A stretch of DNA of 16,654 nt, from contig DATKZS010000191.1 of the NCBI GenBank assembly GCA_035527835.1, positions 1 to 16,654 on the forward strand, written 5' to 3'. The notes under the pieces are model-generated. The model was not told the DNA's origin. It searched no databases and saw only the letters and a list, made by a program, of their open reading frames with translations. Shown here piece after piece: positions 1 through 7,704 of the stretch. The number at the start of each line of letters is the position of its first letter. Within the stretch, counting starts at the first letter, position 1. Both the position numbers and the translations under genes were made by a program. The stretch is from DATKZS01 sp035527835 [NCBI: bacterium]. GTDB taxonomy: Bacteria; RBG-13-61-14.

Positions 1-558
1 TACATCGCCATGGAGTTCGTCGAGGGCGAGACCATCAAGCAAATCCTGAACCACGCCGGCCAGCTCCCCGTCAAGGCCGTGCTCATGATCGCCGGACAGG
101 TCTGCCGCGCCCTGGAATACGCCCACGAGCGCAGGATCGTCCACCGCGACGTCAAAAGCTCCAACATTATGTGGACCCCCGAAAAGCAGGTCAAGCTCAT
201 GGACTTCGGACTCGCCAAGGTCATCGAGGAAGTCAAGGGATACCAGACCATCGCCTCCGGGACCCCATATTACATGAGCCCCGAGCAGACGCTGGGCCGA
301 AACATTGACCACCACACCGACATCTATTCCCTCGGCATCACCATGTACGAGATGGCAACCGGAAAGCTCCCCTTCATGCGCGGTGACGCCGCCTATCACC
401 ACGTGCACACCCCGCCGCCCGAGGCCAAAAACGAAAACCCCGAAGTCCCGGACTCCCTGAACGACATCATCTTGAAGTGCATGCAGAAGAAGCCGGAGGA
501 CCGCTTCGACACCGCCAGGGACCTCTTCCAGGCGCTCAGGCAGGTCATCGTGAAATAA
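1..558 (+). CDS. Serine/threonine protein kinase, C-terminal part (5' end outside the window)
   Basis: The frame is open from base 1 (first residues YIAMEFVEGET), so the true start lies upstream. The visible 185 residues are the later part of a Hanks-type kinase domain. They show the hinge (YIAMEFVEG), the catalytic loop HRDVKSSN at about 48-55, the Mg-binding DFG at 68-70, an APE-equivalent MSPEQ at 92-96, the helix-F Asp in TDIYSLG at 106-112, and the late Arg in EDRF. All catalytic residues in view are intact, so it should phosphorylate Ser/Thr on protein targets in the cytoplasm. The protein ends directly after the kinase fold, with no C-terminal transmembrane or PASTA/WD40 sensor. Any sensory domain must therefore be N-terminal and unseen. 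The missing ATP lobe should be roughly 80-90 residues. Downstream, 213 bp separate it from the acetyltransferase gene. Confidence 0.95.
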   Translation, partial: YIAMEFVEGETIKQILNHAGQLPVKAVLMIAGQVCRALEYAHERRIVHRDVKSSNIMWTPEKQVKLMDFGLAKVIEEVKGYQTIASGTPYYMSPEQTLGRNIDHHTDIYSLGITMYEMATGKLPFMRGDAAYHHVHTPPPEAKNENPEVPDSLNDIILKCMQKKPEDRFDTARDLFQALRQVIVK

Positions 559-592
559 AGCGGTTAACTCAAGCCGAAGGAGTTTTTGCTCT

Positions 593-722
593 CGCAAAGG
601 CGCAAAGAACGCAAAGAAAAAAAGGAAGATTGATTCATTGCACCAGCCTTGAATCACCTTGAAACATCCATATCAGTCCAGAAAAAAATTTTTCTTCCCT
701 TTGCGTCCTTTGCGCCTTTGCG
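593..722. repeat. Imperfect inverted repeat built of GCAAAG-type units
   Basis: The left arm 593-616 consists of three successive CGCAAAG-like units with a period of about 8-9 bp. The right arm 699-722 is its reverse complement over 24 bp with one mismatch, and both arms carry A/T-rich flanks. The 82-bp centre holds no convincing gene. The dyad lies in the gap between the kinase and acetyltransferase genes. In RNA it could fold into a long stem, but no T-run typical of an intrinsic terminator follows. Dyads of this kind are common in environmental bacterial genomes; I cannot give a family name with confidence. Confidence 0.8.
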
Positions 723-757
723 TGAAAAAATCATGTGCTTTATGTCCTCATTATCTC

Positions 758-762
758 AGGAG
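758..762 (+). promoter_or_regulatory. Ribosome binding site selecting a TTG start
   Basis: AGGAG ends nine bases before the TTG at 772. It is the only good Shine-Dalgarno near the beginning of the acetyltransferase frame and supports initiation at TTG rather than at an internal ATG. Confidence 0.65.
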
Positions 763-771
763 CGTTAAACC

Positions 772-1473
772 TTGTCCAACCAAACAATTTTCGAAGGCAT
801 TACCCGTGACGGCGGGAAATGGGAAGTGAGGAGCTACCGGCCCGAGGACCGCGAGCGCGTCCGCTGGATCTGCTCGGAGACCGGCTTCATCGGAAACCCC
901 CAGGAGGCCGTCTTCATCGGACGCGACGAATTCGCCGACCTCTGGTCCAGCTACTGGACCGATTACGAGCCCGAGAGCGCGTTCGTCGCCACCGTCGAGG
1001 GCAGGGTCGAGGGCTATATGCTCGGCTGCCTCGACACCCGCCGCCAGGAAAAAATCTGGAATAAAATGATCCTTCCCCGCGTGGTCCGCCGCCTCATCCG
1101 CCCCGCCTGGTGGCGCCATTCCATCAACCGCCGGTTCATCCGCGCCATGGTCCGGAGCCGGCTCCGCCACGAGTTCAGCGCGCCGCTTAACGACATCATC
1201 GCCGCGTATCCCGCCCACCTCCACACCAACATCGGCGACCCCGCCATGCGCGGCCTCGGACTCGGCGGCCACATGACGCGCGCCCTCTTCGATTACCTCC
1301 GCCAAAAAGGCGTCAGGGGCGTCCACCTCGGCACCACCTCCCACAACCGCCAGGCCGTGCCCTTCTATGAGCACGTCGGCTTCAAGGTCATCCATAAAAG
1401 CCTCTTCACCGCCTATGACCAAGCCATCACCGACCCGCCCCTGTATCTCCTCTACATGGGCAAACAACTCTGA
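772..1473 (+). CDS. GNAT-family N-acetyltransferase
   Basis: A 233-aa cytoplasmic protein likely to move an acetyl group from acetyl-CoA to an amine; the acceptor is unknown. The acetyl-CoA pyrophosphate-binding motif A is visible as MRGLGLGGHMTRAL at 159-172 (R/Q-x-x-G-x-G/A pattern). It is followed by a motif-B-like region with NRQAVPFYEHVGF at 192-204. Just upstream, YPAHLHTNI at 146-154 resembles the strand before motif A in the subgroup related to O-GlcNAcase-linked acetyltransferases. A basic, Arg-rich stretch at about 103-132 splits the fold and may be a family-specific insertion. The start is a TTG preceded by AGGAG at good spacing. The gene stands between the kinase and an unknown protein on the same strand; gaps of about 100-200 bp make an operon uncertain. 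Confidence 0.85.
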   Translation: MSNQTIFEGITRDGGKWEVRSYRPEDRERVRWICSETGFIGNPQEAVFIGRDEFADLWSSYWTDYEPESAFVATVEGRVEGYMLGCLDTRRQEKIWNKMILPRVVRRLIRPAWWRHSINRRFIRAMVRSRLRHEFSAPLNDIIAAYPAHLHTNIGDPAMRGLGLGGHMTRALFDYLRQKGVRGVHLGTTSHNRQAVPFYEHVGFKVIHKSLFTAYDQAITDPPLYLLYMGKQL

Positions 1474-1570
1474 GAGCAACGATCCGATCCTGATCCTTGG
1501 TTGCATACCAGCCGCTTCCAACGGATAATAGTCTTAAGCAGGGAAGCCCCGCGGGGCCGGCCGCAAGTAC

Positions 1571-2287
1571 ATGGAAAGCGATGACGATAAAAAGCCGCGA
1601 GGTTCCAAGGCCACGATCTTAACGACCGGGCCCTTTAACCCGGAGATCGTAGCGGAAGAACAATACGAGTTCGAGCGCGAATTCTCCGCGATCGGCGGCC
1701 TCGATGTCACGGAATATTTCAAGTTCTATCCCGATTATTTCCGCGACGAGTTCCAGCAACTCTACGACGAGAAAAGCGCGTCCGATGAAGGCCAATTTTT
1801 CAAGCTGAGCCTCGACGTGCCCTCGCCCCTGGTCTGGCTCCTCTTGAACGAGCCCAAAGCTTTTCTCTTCGCCTGCGAAAAGTGCATCGTGGAATTCAAG
1901 AAAAAATTCAAGGAGTATGCAACGGGGCTCAAGCAGTCCATGCACCCCGATGAGCAGCGCGAAATCATCAGGATCAAGGAGGAGATCGAGAGCTATCTCC
2001 TTGACCTTGACCTCAGGGAGTATCAGGGCATGTTGCAGCGCCAGATCGCCGTCATGCACCTGCAAATGTCCCAGCTCGGCGCTGAAGAGGAGCAGGAGGA
2101 CTTCAAGGACGAATTTATTGATCCGTTCATGAAGGAGCACAACTGGATGTTCGACAACAACACCGTCAAGGCCATCGAAACCCGGATCAAAGACCTCTTC
2201 ACCGCCGTCACGGCCCTTTTCAACCTGCTCCACGAAAAGGGCCTGTTCGAGGTCATGGTCTTCGACGACGACCACGTCAAGTTCTAA
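1571..2287 (+). CDS. Conserved-looking hypothetical acidic protein
   Basis: I do not recognise this 238-aa protein. It is highly charged and acidic, and predicted mostly helical, with amphipathic stretches such as EFKKKFKEYATGLKQ at about 107-121 and a Glu-rich segment at about 171-180. It has no signal peptide and no clear membrane segment, so it is probably cytoplasmic. It contains one Cys-x-x-Cys-like pair (ACEKC, about residues 101-105) but no second pair that would suggest a zinc site. The start ATG is fixed by an in-frame stop at 1535-1537 with no other start codon between. No Shine-Dalgarno is visible; the leader instead holds a GC-rich palindrome (CCCCGCGGGG). Coding character is good throughout: codons rich in G/C at third positions and a natural C-terminus. 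Confidence 0.75.
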   Translation: MESDDDKKPRGSKATILTTGPFNPEIVAEEQYEFEREFSAIGGLDVTEYFKFYPDYFRDEFQQLYDEKSASDEGQFFKLSLDVPSPLVWLLLNEPKAFLFACEKCIVEFKKKFKEYATGLKQSMHPDEQREIIRIKEEIESYLLDLDLREYQGMLQRQIAVMHLQMSQLGAEEEQEDFKDEFIDPFMKEHNWMFDNNTVKAIETRIKDLFTAVTALFNLLHEKGLFEVMVFDDDHVKF

Positions 2288-2310
2288 TCTATTCTTTCAA
2301 TCAGAAAAAA

Positions 2311-2352
2311 GGATCGAGCAGCGAGGATCGAGGGTCGCGGAAAATATCCTCG
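2311..2352. repeat. Short GATCGAG-type repeat with hairpin potential
   Basis: GGATCGAG at 2311-2318 recurs as GGATCGAG at 2325-2332. CGAGGAT at 2322-2328 is the reverse complement of ATCCTCG at 2346-2352, giving a 7-bp stem. It sits in the 156-bp gap before the msrAB gene. There is no trailing T-run, so I do not call it a terminator. Confidence 0.4.
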
Positions 2353-2443
2353 ATTCCCAGGTAACCACGAGTGCGGCTATGCATCTTTATCATGATGGAG
2401 GCCAGGCTTCGGGCGATGATTAAAAAACCAAGGAGAAAGTAAC

Positions 2444-3670
2444 ATGATAAAATCATTACTTATTATCCTGGGCGCCCTGGCAGTGGTTTCCGGCCTGGGC
2501 TATTTGCTGGTGCGGGGGGCGGGGTCCCCGGCCCGGACCGCGGCGCCGGTAAGCCCGGTGGCGGCGAACGCGGAAAATGACTGCGGGACGGCTGGCCAGG
2601 ACGCGATGACAGAGGAAAAGGATGTGACGGCGATGAAGGCGGACGAGGACCTTGAGACCGCGATCTTCGCGGGCGGCTGCTTCTGGTGCATGGAGCCTGG
2701 CTTCGAGAGGCTCCCGGGCGTTAAGACGGTGATCTCCGGCTATACCGGCGGCCACACGGACAACCCGACCTATGAGGAAGTGGGGTCCGGCACGACCGGG
2801 CATGTCGAGGCCATCGAGGTGCTCTTTGACCCGAAAATAATCACCTACGACCAGCTGCTCGACGTGTTCTGGCGCAGCTTTGACCCGACCGACGCCGGCG
2901 GCCAGTTCGTGGACCGTGGCAGCCAGTACCGCCCGGCCATCTTCTATCTGAACGGCGAGCAGAAGGAAGCGGCCACGCTTTCCAAGTCCGCGCTCGACAA
3001 GTCAGGCGTCTTCAAGCGCCCGATCGTCACTTCCATTCTTCCGGCCGGCAAGTTCTGGCCCGCGGAGGACTATCACCAGGACTATTACCAGAAGAACCCG
3101 GTCCGCTACCACAACTATTCCAGCGGTTCCGGCCGCGAGCGGTTCCTGGAGAAGACCTGGCGCGATCTGCCCCCGCCCGTGCTCTTGCCGAGAAAACCGG
3201 AGCCGGGACCCGGGTCCGGCCTCAAGGACCGGAACTATACCAGGCCTTCCGACCAGGCCCTGAAACAGAAGCTCACTCCCCTGCAATACCAGGTGACCCG
3301 GCACAACGCCACCGAGCAGCCGTTCCACAATGAGTACTATGACAACCGCCGCGAAGGCATCTACGTGGACGCGGTCTCGGGCGAGCCGCTGTTCAGCTCC
3401 AGGGACAAGTACGATTCAGGTTCCGGCTGGCCCAGCTTCACCCGGCCCCTCGCGCCCGGCAACATCCTGGAGAAGACGGACCGGGGCTTTTCCATGAAGC
3501 GCACCGAGGTCCGGAGCAAAAACGCGGACTCGCACCTGGGCCACGTGTTCGAGGACGGACCCGCGCCCACCGGGCTCCGCTACTGCATCAACTCCGCGGC
3601 GCTCCGCTTCATTCCCAAAGAGGACCTGGAAAAGGAAGGCTACGGCGAGTACGTGAAACTGTTCAAGTGA
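2444..3670 (+). CDS. msrAB: Exported peptide methionine sulfoxide reductase, MsrA-MsrB fusion
   Basis: A 408-aa bifunctional enzyme that reduces methionine S-sulfoxide (MsrA) and R-sulfoxide (MsrB) in oxidised proteins. An N-terminal hydrophobic segment (about 4-24) and a linker precede the MsrA domain at about 70-240, so it acts outside the cytoplasm, probably membrane-anchored. MsrA carries GCFWCME with catalytic Cys79, the [12 protein letters not shown] block, TGHVEAI with Glu122, and GSQYR. The MsrB domain (about 272-405) has [19 protein letters not shown] and [11 protein letters not shown] with catalytic Cys381. The four zinc-binding cysteines found in many MsrB proteins are absent: the first CxxC reads DAVS (309-312) and the second region reads RSKNAD. 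It is thus a zinc-free MsrB, resembling the PilB-type fusion but without a thioredoxin domain. AGGAG at 2431-2435 fixes the ATG. The sulfatase gene follows after 24 bp. Confidence 0.95.
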   Translation: MIKSLLIILGALAVVSGLGYLLVRGAGSPARTAAPVSPVAANAENDCGTAGQDAMTEEKDVTAMKADEDLETAIFAGGCFWCMEPGFERLPGVKTVISGYTGGHTDNPTYEEVGSGTTGHVEAIEVLFDPKIITYDQLLDVFWRSFDPTDAGGQFVDRGSQYRPAIFYLNGEQKEAATLSKSALDKSGVFKRPIVTSILPAGKFWPAEDYHQDYYQKNPVRYHNYSSGSGRERFLEKTWRDLPPPVLLPRKPEPGPGSGLKDRNYTRPSDQALKQKLTPLQYQVTRHNATEQPFHNEYYDNRREGIYVDAVSGEPLFSSRDKYDSGSGWPSFTRPLAPGNILEKTDRGFSMKRTEVRSKNADSHLGHVFEDGPAPTGLRYCINSAALRFIPKEDLEKEGYGEYVKLFK

Positions 3671-3694
3671 ATTGCATGATGCTATGATAGCGGC

Positions 3695-5047
3695 ATGAGA
3701 AGAAGAAACTTTCTCCGGGGCATGGCCGCGGCGCCGGCCGTGCTCCTGGGAGCGGGCGGGATCAGGGCCGGGCAGAGGAAACGCAACGTTCTAATCGTCC
3801 TGGTTGACCAGGAGCGCTTTCCCCAACACGGCGATCCCGCGGCTCGCCCGAACCGCGAGCGGTTGCTTTCAACCTCGGTCGAGTTCACGAACCATTACTG
3901 CGTTTACCCGTTGTGCTCGCCGAGCCGGGCCAGCCTGTTCACGGGCCTGTACCCGCACGAGCTCAACGTCCATACCAACATTGACATCGCGTGCTGGAAC
4001 CCTTCGCTGGATCCGGCGCAGCCCTTCCTAGGGACCGTGTTCAAGCAGGCCGGCTATGACACCGGCTACTTCGGCAAGTGGCACCTCACCCTGGGCCACA
4101 GAGGCGAGCGCACCCTGGCGCAATACGGCTTTGACGCGGGCTCGTTGAACGAACTGGTGGCCATCGGCCGCGACCGGCCCATCGCAAGAAAAGCCGCGCA
4201 CTGGATCAGGACCAGGAAAGCGCGGCCGTGGCTGATGGTGTGCTCGCTCGTCAACCCTCACGACATCTGCCTGCCCTGGCTCGACCCGCTGTATCCGGGG
4301 AACAAGGACCGGCCGGCATCCGTGCCCCCCAACCTGGAGACGAACTACACCGGCTTTCCCGAGGCCATCCGCAACCACCGCTCGCTCTCCGACTTGCGCG
4401 GCCGCTACCAGTACGTGGGAGACGACTGGGTCAAGGACGAGCGTTTTTACTTTGACCTGATTGATGACGTGGACGCCAGCTTGGGGCTGGTGCTCGACGC
4501 CCTTCATGACAGCGGACAGGAACAGGACACCGCGATCATCTATACCTCGGACCACGGCGAGATGCTGGGCTCGCACGGCCTCGTGAACAAGGGATTTATT
4601 TACGAGGAAAACCTCCGGGTGCCGCTGTGGATTTCCGTGCCCGGCCGGGTTACGCGGCACGCCCTGAGAAACGACCTCTCCAGCCACCTCGACGTCCTGC
4701 CCACCGTCTGCGCGCTGGCCGGGGTCAGATGGCCCGTGCCACTCGCCGGCCGGGACCTCGACCCCGCCGGAAACGCCGGGCCACCGCCTCCCCGCCAAAT
4801 CTTTTTAGAGGGCGCCGCCGGAAACCTCGACCACACCCCGCTATGGCGCGGGACCTTCGACGGCCAATGGAAGTACTGCCGCTACATCAACGGCGATGAA
4901 CAGCTCTTCTGCCTTGACCAGGACCCGCTCGAGCTCAAAAACCTCGCCGCCGACCCCGAAGCCGCCGCCGATAAAAAAAGGCTCCGCGCCTCAGTTGACC
5001 AATGGCGCGCCCGAACCAACGACCCGATCAAGGATCGGGCTCCTTGA
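3695..5047 (+). CDS. Tat-exported sulfatase (formylglycine-dependent)
   Basis: A 450-aa type-I sulfatase, expected to hydrolyse a sulfate ester, for example on a polysaccharide. The N-terminus MRRRNFLRGMAAAPAVLLGA is a twin-arginine signal. The enzyme would therefore fold and mature in the cytoplasm before export. The core C-x-P-S-R motif is CSPSR at 74-78; Cys74 is the residue converted to formylglycine. GKWH lies at 127-130 and the late metal motif TSDHGE at 284-289, with Lys299 beyond it. The first metal motif reads LVDQERF: one Asp is followed by Gln, as in several sulfatase subfamilies, rather than Asp-Asp. The substrate cannot be told. No strong Shine-Dalgarno is seen, but the 24-bp gap after msrAB suggests co-transcription and perhaps coupled translation. 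No formylglycine-generating enzyme or anaerobic maturase is in the window. Confidence 0.92.
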   Translation: MRRRNFLRGMAAAPAVLLGAGGIRAGQRKRNVLIVLVDQERFPQHGDPAARPNRERLLSTSVEFTNHYCVYPLCSPSRASLFTGLYPHELNVHTNIDIACWNPSLDPAQPFLGTVFKQAGYDTGYFGKWHLTLGHRGERTLAQYGFDAGSLNELVAIGRDRPIARKAAHWIRTRKARPWLMVCSLVNPHDICLPWLDPLYPGNKDRPASVPPNLETNYTGFPEAIRNHRSLSDLRGRYQYVGDDWVKDERFYFDLIDDVDASLGLVLDALHDSGQEQDTAIIYTSDHGEMLGSHGLVNKGFIYEENLRVPLWISVPGRVTRHALRNDLSSHLDVLPTVCALAGVRWPVPLAGRDLDPAGNAGPPPPRQIFLEGAAGNLDHTPLWRGTFDGQWKYCRYINGDEQLFCLDQDPLELKNLAADPEAAADKKRLRASVDQWRARTNDPIKDRAP

Positions 5048-5064
5048 GCCTCGCGGGGCTGCCC

Positions 5065-7629
5065 CTAATTTCCTGAATGTCTATACTCGACGATAATCGT
5101 CTCGGCCTGGTTCGGGGACGGCAGTTGCACGATCAGGACGCGGCGGGAGGTATCGTAAGCCCATTCCAGCGGCGCTTCGGCCGCGCGGCGGCGCACCGAG
5201 GCCACTTCGGGCAACTGATGCAGCTCAAAGCGGAAGGAGCGGGCCGGAGTATGGTACCCGCCCTGAGGATCGGCCAGCTCCAGGGTCAAGGACTTGAGTC
5301 CCGGCCTCACGGTCACTGCGGTCCGGCGCCATTGGCCTTTTTCGTAGGAGAAGCTTCGTCCGTCGTCCTCGTAAAGCGAAAAAGAAGACTTCTGGTCACC
5401 CGGATAAATCCGCCAGGTGATCGGGTCCCATGGCTTTTGGCCGGTGAACATCATTGTGGGCGCGAGCGGGATGATCGCGCCTCCCCTCGCGTAAAGAGGA
5501 AGAACTTCAAGCGGAGCCCTGGCCTTGATGCGCTGTGGTCCGTCAAAACTTTGGCCGGTCCACCAGTCATACCATTTACCCTCGGGCAAATAAACCTCGC
5601 GGCCCGTCGCTCCTTCGGCCATCACCGGCGCTACCAGCAGGTCCGGGCCCCAGAGAAATTCATCGGCGAGATTATAGGTGTTTTCGTCACGGGGATACTC
5701 GAGCAAGAGCGGGCGCATCACCGGGAGGCCACTGCGGACGGATTCCTGGAACAGGCTGTAAGTATAGGGCAGGAGTTGATAGCGCAGCCGGATCATCTCC
5801 CGGGAAAGGTCTTCAACCTCGGGACCGAAGGCCCATGGTTCCTGGTCGGAAGTTTCGATCATGCTATGATTGCGGCAGAAAGGGTAAAACACGCCCTGCT
5901 CGATCCAGCGGGCGAACAGCTCGGGGCTGGGCGAGCCTACAAAGCCACCGACGTCGGCGCCTACGAAGGTCATCCCGGAAAGCCCCATATTGAGTAGCAT
6001 GGGAAGCGTCAGGGACAGGTGGTCCCACCTGGAGCTGTTGTCCCCGGTCCAGACGGCGGCCCAACGCTGGACCCCGGAATAGCCGGCCCGGGTGAGAACG
6101 AAGGGCCGCTCTTGGGGCCGAAGCCTTTTCAAGCCTTGGTAGGTGGCCTGGCACTCGAGCAAGCCATAGACGTTATGCAATTCAGCATGATGGATCTGGG
6201 CCTGCTCGGAACCGTGGACCATAGGCGTGCTCCCGATGGGCCCGCTGACTCGGCTGATTCCCGACTGTCGCGGCAAAGGGAAACCGGAGTTCCAGATGGA
6301 TAGGTTCGCGATGAGGTCGCGCAGGCCTCTCAGGCTGAGAAGCGCTGGGCCAAGGCGGAGATCGCGCGTCCAGGCGCAGGGCTCATTCATATCGTCCCAG
6401 ATTCCGGCCACCCCGTCTTGAACCAGCCCCCGGTGCAATTCACCCCACCAGTCGCGGACCTCGGGCCGGGAGAAATCCGGGAAGTGGCAGTCGCCCGGCC
6501 AGACCCGGGCAGTATAAGGCTTCCCGTCCAACCCCGGGCAGAAATAGCCCTGAGCCATTCCCTGGTTATAGACCGCGTAACGGGAGTCAACCTTGACTCC
6601 CGGATCAATGATGGTCACCACCTTGAAGCCGTCTCGGCGGAGGTCGGAGATCATCCTGGCCGGGTCCGGGAAGCGGCGGAGGTTCCAGGTAAAGACTTTG
6701 AACTGATCCATATAATCAATGTCCAGAAAGATCACATCGCACGGGATGTTGCGACTGCGGAATCCGGAAGCAATCTCCCGGACCCGCTTTTCGTTCCGGT
6801 AACTCCAGCGACACTGCATATATCCCAAAGCCCACAGCGGCGGCTGGGGCATCCGGCCTACCAGCCCGGAATAGAGACGGATCACCTCCTTGGGGTCCGG
6901 ACCGTAAATGAAGTAATAGCGGAGCGGTCCCCCTTCGGCCCGGAAACTGTAGGAATCCGGATCTGATTTTCCCATGTCGAAGTAAGAATGATAGGAGTTA
7001 TCAAAGAAAATGCCATAGGCGCGACCATGATCCAGTCCGATGAAAAAGGGGTGAGACTGATACATCGGGTCGCTGTCCGTCTGGTAAGGCATGCCCCAGT
7101 TCCACATCTCCATGGCCGTGCCTCGTTTGTCCAGCGGCCCGGTCTTTTCGCCGAACCCGTAGTAGTGCTCGGAAGCCGGCATGACCTTGCTCACCATCAC
7201 TTCGGCGCCTCGCCAGCCGAGGCCGCCGGCTTCCGCGTCCTGGTTTACCGCTCGGCCTTGGTCGTCGAGGAAGGTGAGCCGGAGCGGGTCGCGGTTGACT
7301 TGCATCGCAATCGCTTCGCCCTTGAGCAGGATGAACTCACCGGCTTCTTCCATCTCGAGGACCGCGCCTGGAGGGGTCAAATTGTCCACCGCATAGGAAA
7401 GCGCCGGTTTAAGCCGGCCATTCGGATCCGCAATCACCCGCACCACGCGCGATCCCATCCCTGCCACTTCGACTGCCCCACCTTCGCAATGGAATATCAC
7501 CCTGGCCGGCGTGTTCTCGACGCTAAGCACCCGGCCAGGCTGCGCGATCGGGGTCTGGGCCCATACGACGCCGATCGAACTCAATAGAGCGCCAGCCAGC
7601 GTGCAGATGCTCATGATTCGTCGAAACAT
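5065..7629 (-). CDS. Secreted glycoside hydrolase family 31 (alpha-glucosidase/alpha-xylosidase type)
   Basis: An 854-aa retaining glycosidase that probably releases alpha-linked glucose or xylose from oligosaccharides. A signal peptide spans residues 1-24 (MFRRIMSICTLAGALLSSIG..., cleavage after VWA). The N-terminal beta domain (about 30-255) includes the GH31 block YYGFGEKTGPLDKRG at 156-170. The (beta/alpha)8 barrel starts near PLWALGYMQCRWSY at 264-277. The nucleophile is in GIWDDMNEP (Asp413) and the acid/base in WTGDNSSRWDHL (Asp531). PFCRNHS and the C-terminal beta domains follow to about 850. About 65 residues lie between the nucleophile motif and HNVYG, somewhat longer than usual. 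AGGAGG at 7635-7640, five bases upstream, fixes the ATG. It lies 75 bp downstream of the carboxylesterase gene on the same strand and is likely co-transcribed with it. Substrate specificity cannot be read from the sequence alone. Confidence 0.95.
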   Translation of the reverse strand: MFRRIMSICTLAGALLSSIGVVWAQTPIAQPGRVLSVENTPARVIFHCEGGAVEVAGMGSRVVRVIADPNGRLKPALSYAVDNLTPPGAVLEMEEAGEFILLKGEAIAMQVNRDPLRLTFLDDQGRAVNQDAEAGGLGWRGAEVMVSKVMPASEHYYGFGEKTGPLDKRGTAMEMWNWGMPYQTDSDPMYQSHPFFIGLDHGRAYGIFFDNSYHSYFDMGKSDPDSYSFRAEGGPLRYYFIYGPDPKEVIRLYSGLVGRMPQPPLWALGYMQCRWSYRNEKRVREIASGFRSRNIPCDVIFLDIDYMDQFKVFTWNLRRFPDPARMISDLRRDGFKVVTIIDPGVKVDSRYAVYNQGMAQGYFCPGLDGKPYTARVWPGDCHFPDFSRPEVRDWWGELHRGLVQDGVAGIWDDMNEPCAWTRDLRLGPALLSLRGLRDLIANLSIWNSGFPLPRQSGISRVSGPIGSTPMVHGSEQAQIHHAELHNVYGLLECQATYQGLKRLRPQERPFVLTRAGYSGVQRWAAVWTGDNSSRWDHLSLTLPMLLNMGLSGMTFVGADVGGFVGSPSPELFARWIEQGVFYPFCRNHSMIETSDQEPWAFGPEVEDLSREMIRLRYQLLPYTYSLFQESVRSGLPVMRPLLLEYPRDENTYNLADEFLWGPDLLVAPVMAEGATGREVYLPEGKWYDWWTGQSFDGPQRIKARAPLEVLPLYARGGAIIPLAPTMMFTGQKPWDPITWRIYPGDQKSSFSLYEDDGRSFSYEKGQWRRTAVTVRPGLKSLTLELADPQGGYHTPARSFRFELHQLPEVASVRRRAAEAPLEWAYDTSRRVLIVQLPSPNQAETIIVEYRHSGN

Positions 7630-7704
7630 CTTATCCTCCTCAATTGGCGTCTTTTCGCACCGACTTTATTAGTTCGACCCCTGTCCGGTTTACGCGCTGC
7701 GGCC

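Noticed and set aside
751-1521. Long minus-strand open frame opposite the acetyltransferase gene
   Set aside because: It is an antisense shadow typical of high-GC genes. The plus-strand frame has clear GNAT motifs and the minus frame has no recognisable domain.
5023-5062. GC-rich hairpins (CCCGATC/GATCGGG and an AGCC/GGCT stem) at the junction of the convergent sulfatase and GH31 genes, possibly a bidirectional terminator
   Set aside because: The first stem lies inside the sulfatase coding end and neither is followed by a T-run on either strand, so termination cannot be supported from sequence.
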